A stretch of 64,000 bases of DNA, taken from assembly GCF_031143425.1 (NCBI RefSeq), contig NC_090444.1, positions 1,308,649,324 to 1,308,713,323 on the forward strand. The letters are read 5' to 3'. Below the pieces are notes generated by a model. The model was given only the letters and a program-made list of their open reading frames with translations. It ran no database searches and was not told the origin of the DNA. Shown one piece after another: positions 57,076 to 64,000 of this stretch. Source of the stretch: Pleurodeles waltl (Eukaryota; Chordata; Amphibia; Caudata; Salamandridae). Numbering within the stretch: the first letter of the stretch is position 1; every line of letters begins with the position of its first letter. The position numbers and the translations under genes are program-made.

Positions 57076-57949
57076 CCAAAGACCATGTGGCATATGCCCA
57101 CTAGCATGTGCACTTGCAAACTAAGGCAGAGACATGAGCTGATACATGGCTTACCCCAGGTCACTGTGTGAGCCCTGTACCTAAAGGCAGCACACTGCAG
57201 GCTTAGAAGCTGGCATAGGCTCTAAAAGGAAATAGATCTGCCTCACCCATTTGGATATCTATAACAGATTGGTCAATATTCTAGTTTGCTGTCTGTCCCT
57301 TTAAAGGAATCATTGCCACAGGAATTAAATTAGTTTTATGCGTCATGCACTGTTAATAGCTTACATCAGATATCTATTGTGTCTTGTTACACAAACAAAA
57401 ACAGCAATAGCAAGCACCAGAAAGTACACTTATGTTAAATGGGAACACCTATGAGTTGACTTTTCTTAGAATTTTTCTTAACTGAGTTTTGCAGTTCTTC
57501 AAAAATAAAGCAATACCTTGCATATAATGAACATGACTGTGTCAAAAAATCCCAGTTCAGTTTCTGACATAATAACTTCGCATCTTACACTGGTTCAGTC
57601 ATGGCTTCCCTCACTCACGTACAGTTCCTCGCGTCCCCTCCAACAATCCCCTGACACCGTACCATACATATTCCTTCCATTGTTTGTGGCTATTCCATTG
57701 CACCTCGCCTGTTGACAGTGCCCATCCCTATACATCCACTTTCATTCATTAGAACACATCTATTCACCCTCCCCTTGTTGTGACAGTGCTGGTAAATTTG
57801 TTCTATTTCCATTTCACTCACTAAAAGGCAATGAGTAATCCCACCCATTGGTCCAAGTCCTTCCCTACTTTATCATCCCTATATGATATTTGGATAGGAG
57901 TGTCTTCAGCCATCACCCGTTCCATCATATCCCTAGTCCAGTGTGTGTT
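57076..57949. other. Unassigned sequence between L1 remnants
   Basis: AT-rich, short ORFs only, no structure noted. Confidence 0.35.
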
Positions 57950-58312
57950 TACAGGGGCCGGGGCCCAAGCCATCCCTTCACTAGTCGCCTTTTCGCTAGT
58001 AACAGTGCAAGGAGTATAAATTTACCTGCATCTTCCCTTGTTTAGGCTTTTTGATGATTCCCAACATACAGTGCTGCAGAGTAAGCTCAAGGGCAATCCC
58101 AGTCATTTCTTCAAGATGAGTCACAACCACCTGCCAATATGTCAAAGCCCCATGCCAACTCCAGGCTGAGTGCAGAAAGCCTGCACCACACATCCTCATC
58201 GCCGGCAGTCTGCACAGAGACCAACGTATATTTTGCTTAATTTATTTGTGGTGAATGAAGTAGATGAGGTAGACACAGTTTAAAATATATTAATTTGAAC
58301 ACAACACTGCTA

Positions 58313-59873
58313 CAGGGAGTGCAGAATTATTAGGCAAGTTGTATTTTTGAGGATTAATTTTATTATTGAACAACAACCATGTTCTCAATGAACCCAAAAA
58401 ACTCATTAATATCAAAACTGAATATTTTTGGAAGTAGTTTTTAGTTTGTTTTTAGTTTTAGTTATGTTAGGGGGATATCTGTGTGTGCAGGTGACTATCA
58501 CTGTGCATAATTATTAGGCAACTTAACAAAAAAATATATATACCCATTTCAATTATTTATCATTACCAGTGAAACCAATATAACATCTCAACATTCACAA
58601 ATATACATTTCTGACATTCAAAAACAAAACAAAAACAAATCAGTGACCAATATAGCCACCTTTCTTTGCAAGGACACTCAAAAGCCTGCCATCCATGGAT
58701 TCTGTCAGTGTTTTGATCTGTTCACCATCAACATTGCGTGCAGCAGCAACCACAGCCTCCCAGACACTGTTCAGAGAGGTGTACTGTTTTCCCTCCTTGT
58801 AAATCTCACATTTGATGATGGACCACAGGTTCTCAATGGGGTTCAGATCAGGTGAACAAGGAGGCCATGTCATTAGATTTCCTTCTTTTATACCCTTTCT
58901 TGCCAGCCACGCTGTGGAGTACTTGGACGCGTGTGATGGAGCATTGTCCTGCATGAAAATCATGTTTTTCTTGAAGGATGCAGACTTCTTCCTGTACCAC
59001 TGCTTGAAGAAGGTGTCTTCCAGGAACTGGCAGTAGGACTGGGAGTTGAGCTTGACTCCCTCCTCAACCCGAAAAGGCCCCACAAGCTCATCTTTGATGA
59101 TACCAGCCCAAACCAGTACTCCACCTCCACCTTGCTGGCGTCTGAGTCAGACTGGAGCTCTCTGCCCTTTACCAATCCAGCCACGGGTCCATCCATCTGG
59201 CCCATCAAGACTCACTCTCATTTCATCAGTCCATAAAACCTTAGAAAAATCAGTCTTGAGATATTTCTTGGCCCAGTCTTGACGTTTCAGCTTGTGTGTC
59301 TTGTTCAGTGGTGGTCGTCTTTCAGCCTTTCTTACCTTGGCCATGTCTCTGAGTATTGCACACCTTGTGCTTTTGGGCACTCCAGTGATGTTGCAGCTCT
59401 GAAATATGGCCAAACTGGTGGCAAGTGGCATCGTGGCAGCTGCACGCTTGACTTTTCTCAGTTCATGGGCAGTTATTTTGCGCCTTGGTTTTTCCACACG
59501 CTTCTTGCAACCCTGTTGACTATTTTGAATGAAACGCTTGATTGTTCGATGATCACGCTTCAGAAGCTTTGCAATTTTAAGAGTGCTGCATCCCTCTGCA
59601 AGATATCTCACTATTTTTGACTTTTCTGAGCCTGTCAAGTCCTTCTTTTGACCCATTTTGCCAAAGGAAAGGAAGTTGCCTAATAATTATGCACACCTGA
59701 TATAGGGTGTTGATGTCATTAGACCACACCCCTTCTCATTACAGAGATGCACATCACCTAATATGCTTAATTGGTAGTAGGCTTTCGGCCTATACAGCTT
59801 GGAGTAAGACAACATGCATAAAGAGGATGATGTGGTCAAAATACTCATTTGCCTAATAATTCTGCACTCCCTG
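58313..59873 (-). mobile_element. Tc1/mariner element, copy 2 (DD37E type)
   Basis: 1561 bp flanked by TA. Same termini and internal repeats as the copy at 26733-28294, at about 99.4% identity by my count. Inserted in the minus-strand L1 remnant. Confidence 0.95.
58640..59656 (-). pseudogene. Tc1-like transposase, copy 2, interrupted by the same TGA
   Basis: Identical in layout to copy 1, with the TGA at 59147-59149 in the same codon. Compared with copy 1 there are four base changes in the 1017-bp gene and all four change the protein: R to C in the linker (QQGCKKR), Y to D (RQDWAKK), A to T (DGWTRGW) and D to E (FRVEEGV). The three catalytic acids (LWTDEM, FMQDNAPSH, NPIENLW) are intact. Confidence 0.92.
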
Positions 59874-60640
59874 TATATGTCACCCTGACCAAGCTGTATG
59901 TTCGATTTCAGTCGGAGTCGGTAAGCTGTTCCCCACAGTTGTCACTTGAAGCCACTAGGTCCTTCCTATGACTGTCAGCCTTTAAAGCCCTATACAGAAG
60001 CGATATCGAATGTCCTCTCTTTCCTATATTGAGCAGCACTTGTAGCATTTCTGCCTGAAGAGGGGCATCAGGAACACTCTCCAGATGTCTCTGGCAGCCC
60101 TGGCCAATTTTCCATACTCAAAATATTGCCCCTCTCCCACAGAGAATGCCTCCCTGGCATCTTGGGTGGAGATGAAGCACTCCCCAGGATACAGGTCACC
60201 CACTAGCTGGCATTCCTCAGTCTGCCACTGTGCAGTAGACGTGGTGTTATTGATATCTCAGAATGACTTTACTATCCATACTTCCAGATCCCCAGAGAAA
60301 GAAGGCCAGTGCGAACCCCTCACCGCCACTGGTTCCCAGACATGGGCAGTATGTCTCAGAAGGTGTGGATAACCCCTTTCAACTCTGTCACCCTCCTCAG
60401 GCGATCCATCAAAGGCATGTCCGCACATGTTTCCATCAACAACCACTTTTGCCAACCGTCAGTCGCAGTTGCCCATTTTGAAGCGTGTTGTAGGTGTGCC
60501 GTATAGTAATACAATTTGATGTCTGCGATCCCCCATCCTCCTGGTTGTGCTTAACAGCGCTCAACGCCACTTTACTTCTTTGTCCAGCCCACATCAGCGT
60601 GGTCGGTAGACTACTGAATGTCTTAAACGTCTCTCAGGGA

Positions 60641-61729
60641 TATACATAAGTATAACAAAAATATTAAAAAAACACTTGAAATGAGGGTGTCTAAACATTT
60701 CTTAGTAGAGATACAATGATGGAACTTTACCCATACAGTGGATCAGGGGCTACTCTTCATACACCAGAACAGTTTTATAAAATATATGTATCCCTGGTGC
60801 CTAAGCCTGGTGTTTTTGTTAACTTGAGCTTGTCTTGTTTAAGGAGGCCTTGGAATATGTGATGCATAATTTAGAAGATATCCCGTTTTTCGAGTAGGGT
60901 TATACACAGAATGTCAATGCTCAATGGGGGGCAAGCAAATGTTAATAACATATTTGGATATTTGATGAGGAAATTCAACCCTTTTCCATATCTGAAAAGA
61001 GCTTAGTGAGCCGGCCCTTTTAGTTTTCAAGGGGGTATTTGAGATAGTTGTAAATGAATAAGAGCCTGAATGTTGATGCTTGGATTATTGGCGGGTTTGC
61101 CAGGCACATGGAATTTGCCTGAACAGTCCCGGGTGTTTCACAATCTGTTGCGGTGAATTTCAGTAAATGTAGCACACCCTTGTTGTCAGAGAGGGTCGGC
61201 TGAACACTGAGGAAGGCAAGTGTTCATGGGTTTCAGTGCAGATTTAGTAAGCAGTCCTTATCTAAAAGCCGAGTAATTAGTACAGATGATGCTGTGTCCA
61301 ACAGTTTAGTTAAACATAAACTTAGTGCTTCGGTGTCTGTGTTTTCTATGCTGGTGAGTGTTGTCATTTAAGTTGTTCTGTGTCCCTCAGTCGATGCAAA
61401 AGTGTAGTTTCGTTCCTATGGTTGTGCAATTTTGGGTTTCAAAATATCGTCAGCAAATCCTTAAATACAAACTTCCAATAGCATTAGGTGGAGATTAATA
61501 ATCCATTAGGCTGAACTAAAACGTGACTGGTATAGTCCCAAGCCAATGGCTGAAAGAGGCTGGTCAAAGAAAGCCAATGGTTGAAAGGGACAGACCCAGA
61601 CACTACTCTATGTATATTGAAAACAACAGGTCATTTCACATCTGTGATGTCAAAGCCTGAACTAAACACGGCGCAGCCCAAGGAATTCTGCTGCAATCAT
61701 TACTTTACCATGTAGAATAGGCTCAGGAC
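60641..61729. other. Unassigned sequence
   Basis: AT-rich, no long ORF, no repeat structure seen. Confidence 0.35.
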
Positions 61730-61917
61730 CAGTGCTTTAAATGGGCCGGTACTCTCCGGTACTGAGTACCGGCACTTTTTTATTTTGAGAGGGAGAGTAC
61801 CGGCATATCTCAAGATAAACGTAATACTTTTAATTGGAGAGTACCGGCACTTCTCGGAAACAAGCAGGTACTCTATCACAGACTACCTGCACTTCTATTT
61901 TTCCATTTAAAGCACTG
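61730..61917. mobile_element. hAT-type MITE with near-perfect 8-bp TSD
   Basis: 188 bp. The ends CAGTGCTTTAAATGG and CCATTTAAAGCACTG are inverted. Flanks are CTCAGGAC (61722-61729) and CACAGGAC (61918-61925), which match at seven of eight bases. The interior repeats GAGAGTACCGGCA. A fragment of the same family is at 47132. Confidence 0.82.
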
Positions 61918-62151
61918 CACAGGACGTCTGATCAAATCATATCACAAGTAGTCTCATGTTCCTAGGCGTGTGTAAGATCAGTCAACAAGTAACCCACCTA
62001 GCAGAAGACCCTGCCAAAAGGGCAGAGTAATCCCACTGAACTCGCCCCAGAAATAGCAGAATATTGTGTGCAGCCCTATCACGCCACAAGACTTAAGTAA
62101 ATAAAACCTGCAACAATTATACAAAAAAACAAAATACAATAAAAACCATAC

Positions 62152-62782
62152 CGCTGCCAGAAGCGTTTCGTTTCCTTTCATTCTTGCCCATGCACCTCTC
62201 ACATAAAAGTTTGTTGTTTCCCATCAGTAGCTCCACACAAGTGAAGTGGTAGAGACACGACTGTACAGAGCACTCCTTAGAGCTGGGGGTGTAGCCGTGG
62301 GACAGGGTCTGGAAAGCTGTCTGGGGGTTCTGGTCTACAGCTGGCCTTAGCACTGAGAAGGGCCCTTCCTCTGCAGGGGTGGACTCTGTGCTGCTGAGGC
62401 CGAGTCTGGAGATGGCGCTTCTGAGGTTCTCTTCATCACAGTTGTTATTACTGGCCTTGCCAGAAGTCCGTTCTTCAGAGGCCTGGTCTGTGTCGATGCA
62501 GGGCGGGAGGGACACATTACTGTCGGGTGCATGCTTCAGTGAGCTTTCGCACTCTGAGGCCTCGCTGTCAGCATCCACGCTGCTCTCGCAGTGACTGCCG
62601 CCCCCTTTGTCACTGCCCTCCGAGGGAGTCCCACTGACGACGGTGTCCAACGTGCCATTTACCTTTCCATCAGTCAGAGACCCGCCTTCCCCTTCAGAAA
62701 TTATACTTTTCTGCTGCATTATAAGACGACTCTCTTCGCAGGAGGACATCCTCGCAAGTCCCCTTTCTTGGTTTAATACATT
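62152..62782 (-). CDS. USP16/USP45-like deubiquitinase, single internal exon
   Basis: One exon of a ubiquitin-specific protease, which removes ubiquitin from proteins. The minus strand has a polypyrimidine tract and TTTACAG acceptor ending at 62783, an open frame of about 210 codons, and a GTATGG donor starting at 62151. The first part (NVLNQERGLARMSSCEESRL) is followed by a Ser/Glu/Asp-rich acidic linker, then AISRLGLSSTEST, and then the conserved block ECSVQSCLYHFTCVELLMGN followed by KLLCERC, which carries a Cys pair of the USP finger region. The catalytic Cys and His boxes lie on other exons, outside the window. I favour USP45 over USP16 but cannot decide. The exon length is 631 bp, so the next exon must be in phase 1. 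Confidence 0.8.
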
Positions 62783-64000
62783 CTGTAAAGCAAAGATTGA
62801 AGTCAGTGAGCTAAACTGTGCATAATGGGTTTCCTTGAACAGACATCTAACATGCAGTTTTTACTAATTTACCACTCATGACGTGAAAGCTAGCAACAAT
62901 GTGCCGGCTTTCATCCTACAGCGATGTTGCAGTTTCACTACAAACCAACAAGTCAACACTTAGTAGGACAAGTCTGTAAATTGCACGAACATCTGATGGA
63001 GTGTGATTGAAATCTAATAATTAGCATGGGAAGCTTGCAATATAGTGCTTAGTGAAATCGCATAGAAAATGTAAACGTTAACACGTGTATGAAATGTGCC
63101 CACAGGGAGTGGCCATCAATGTATTCGATGATTAATGAAATTGACTAATAATGAAATATTAATGTACTAATGTATGATTTTGTATTAGTATTAAGGGTTA
63201 TATGTATTAAAAATTGCTAATAAATCACTAGGCCTTAGTTAGCATGAGTCGGGGCCTAGCTGTCCGGTTTCATATTAAATGTGTTTTTCTAAACGTGCAG
63301 TGTGCTGACTTGCTAAAGGACATGTAGTTGTACTTTTCCAGAAGCTAGAAGATGAGTGTAACCGTAGTAGATTCATTCTCATGAAGACTCGACTTGCTCA
63401 AGGAGACATTCTTGCCAAATGCAACAGTGTAAACTTGCAATAGGTACAAGGCCGCCTGAACCGGTATGGACAATGGGACTACTGACTGAGCCTGAGAAAG
63501 TATAAGTTTGAACCTGACATTCTACCCGTTGGAGACGTCAATGACAGGAGCCAATAAACTATGTGAGAACTGTTATGGGGTGACAATCTTAATGAGGCGA
63601 GAAATAAACCATTGGATGGAGATGATGGTGCGCCAAAACTTGCCCAATTGGAAATTAGGGGACTGTACAACAAGTTTGATATAAAATTCTTGGACACGAG
63701 GAGAAATCAGCTATTACGAGCTATTACAAGCCATTTTGCCACTTCATGCTGTCACTCTGCCCGAAGACTTTGCTGTTTGATTCTTCAAACCATCCTTACT
63801 TTGCCTTGCCCGATTCTATACTTTTCCTCCTTATGAGGGATGTATTCCCTTTTGTTCGATCTTGCTGAACTTTGCTTTGTTTCCTGGCTGAAGGCAAATC
63901 AACTGATGTCCTGAGGACGAAGACTGACTCTGTATGCTGACCCATTACAGAGGGTAACTATATGATGATGAAATTGTAATTGTCTATTTGCCTTTTCTTT
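62783..64000. other. Intron with a possible LTR-like repeat at the window edge
   Basis: The first 300 bases are upstream intron of the USP exon. From about 63100 the composition shifts. The sequence has AATAAA-like signals (63553 and 63603) and a pyrimidine-rich tail, which would suit a solo LTR, but there is no second copy in the window to prove it. Confidence 0.3.

Larger units (their letters stand above)
57950..60640 (-). mobile_element. L1-like LINE remnant (minus strand), split by Tc1 copy 2
   Basis: Minus-strand pieces of L1 ORF2 lie on both sides of the Tc1 element. 60640-59880 gives TFKTFSSLPTTLMWAGQRSK and later SLLYRALKAD, matching the region after the RT domain. 58210-57990 gives GAGFLHSAWSW, THLEEMTGIALELTL and HCMLGI, the C-terminal region. 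Between them about 100 codons of typical L1 sequence are missing or unreadable. Frameshifts are frequent. Confidence 0.7.

Noticed and set aside
1..64000. CRISPR arrays, tRNA or rRNA genes, bacterial promoters
   Set aside because: None found. The sequence is vertebrate-like, and direct repeats here belong to transposons or low-complexity tracts.

Overview
This window looks like vertebrate genomic DNA from a large, transposon-rich genome. A urodele amphibian (newt or salamander) is my best inference: DIRS-type tyrosine-recombinase (YR) retrotransposons dominate the left third, next to L1, Gypsy-like, Ngaro-like, Tc1/mariner and hAT-type elements. There are no bacterial operons, rRNA or tRNA genes that I can recognise. 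Only one host-gene segment is convincing: a single coding exon of a USP16/USP45-type ubiquitin protease on the minus strand (62152-62782).

Layout. 165-7625 is a purine-rich low-complexity block (G/A on the plus strand) split by a full-length minus-strand DIRS element, here DIRS-A (786-6619), with gag, RT-RNase H-methylase and YR frames, inverted terminal repeats (ITRs) and an internal complementary region (ICR). An older, decayed DIRS element (DIRS-B, about 8939-20545) follows. It was split by a young DIRS element (DIRS-C, about 9776-15571) that landed inside its YR gene, and also carries a 5'-truncated L1 (about 16645-17690). DIRS-C has three intact overlapping frames and ITRs identical over 165 bp, but it lacks most of the methylase-like domain.

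20.6-36 kb holds a terminal-inverted-repeat element (21995-22627), a Tc1-like element (26733-28294), an hAT-type MITE with a perfect 8-bp target duplication (30557-30901), a decayed Gypsy-like gag-pol (33.46-35.83 kb) and a fold-back element (35956-36122). 36-49 kb is mostly unassigned, with a second fold-back copy (45653-45830) and an hAT-type fragment near 47132. 50.2-54.3 kb is a decayed Ngaro-like YR retrotransposon. 56.3-60.6 kb holds two L1 remnants in opposite orientation, one of them interrupted by a second, nearly identical Tc1 copy (58313-59873). A further hAT-type MITE lies at 61730-61917.

How it works together. DIRS elements are understood to copy RNA into a circular DNA, using the ITR/ICR arrangement to rebuild the ends, and then integrate with the YR without target duplication. 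That arrangement can be read directly in DIRS-A and DIRS-C. The two Tc1 copies share the same in-frame TGA, so they look like passengers moved by transposase made elsewhere. All family names come from motifs read by eye; no database search was run.
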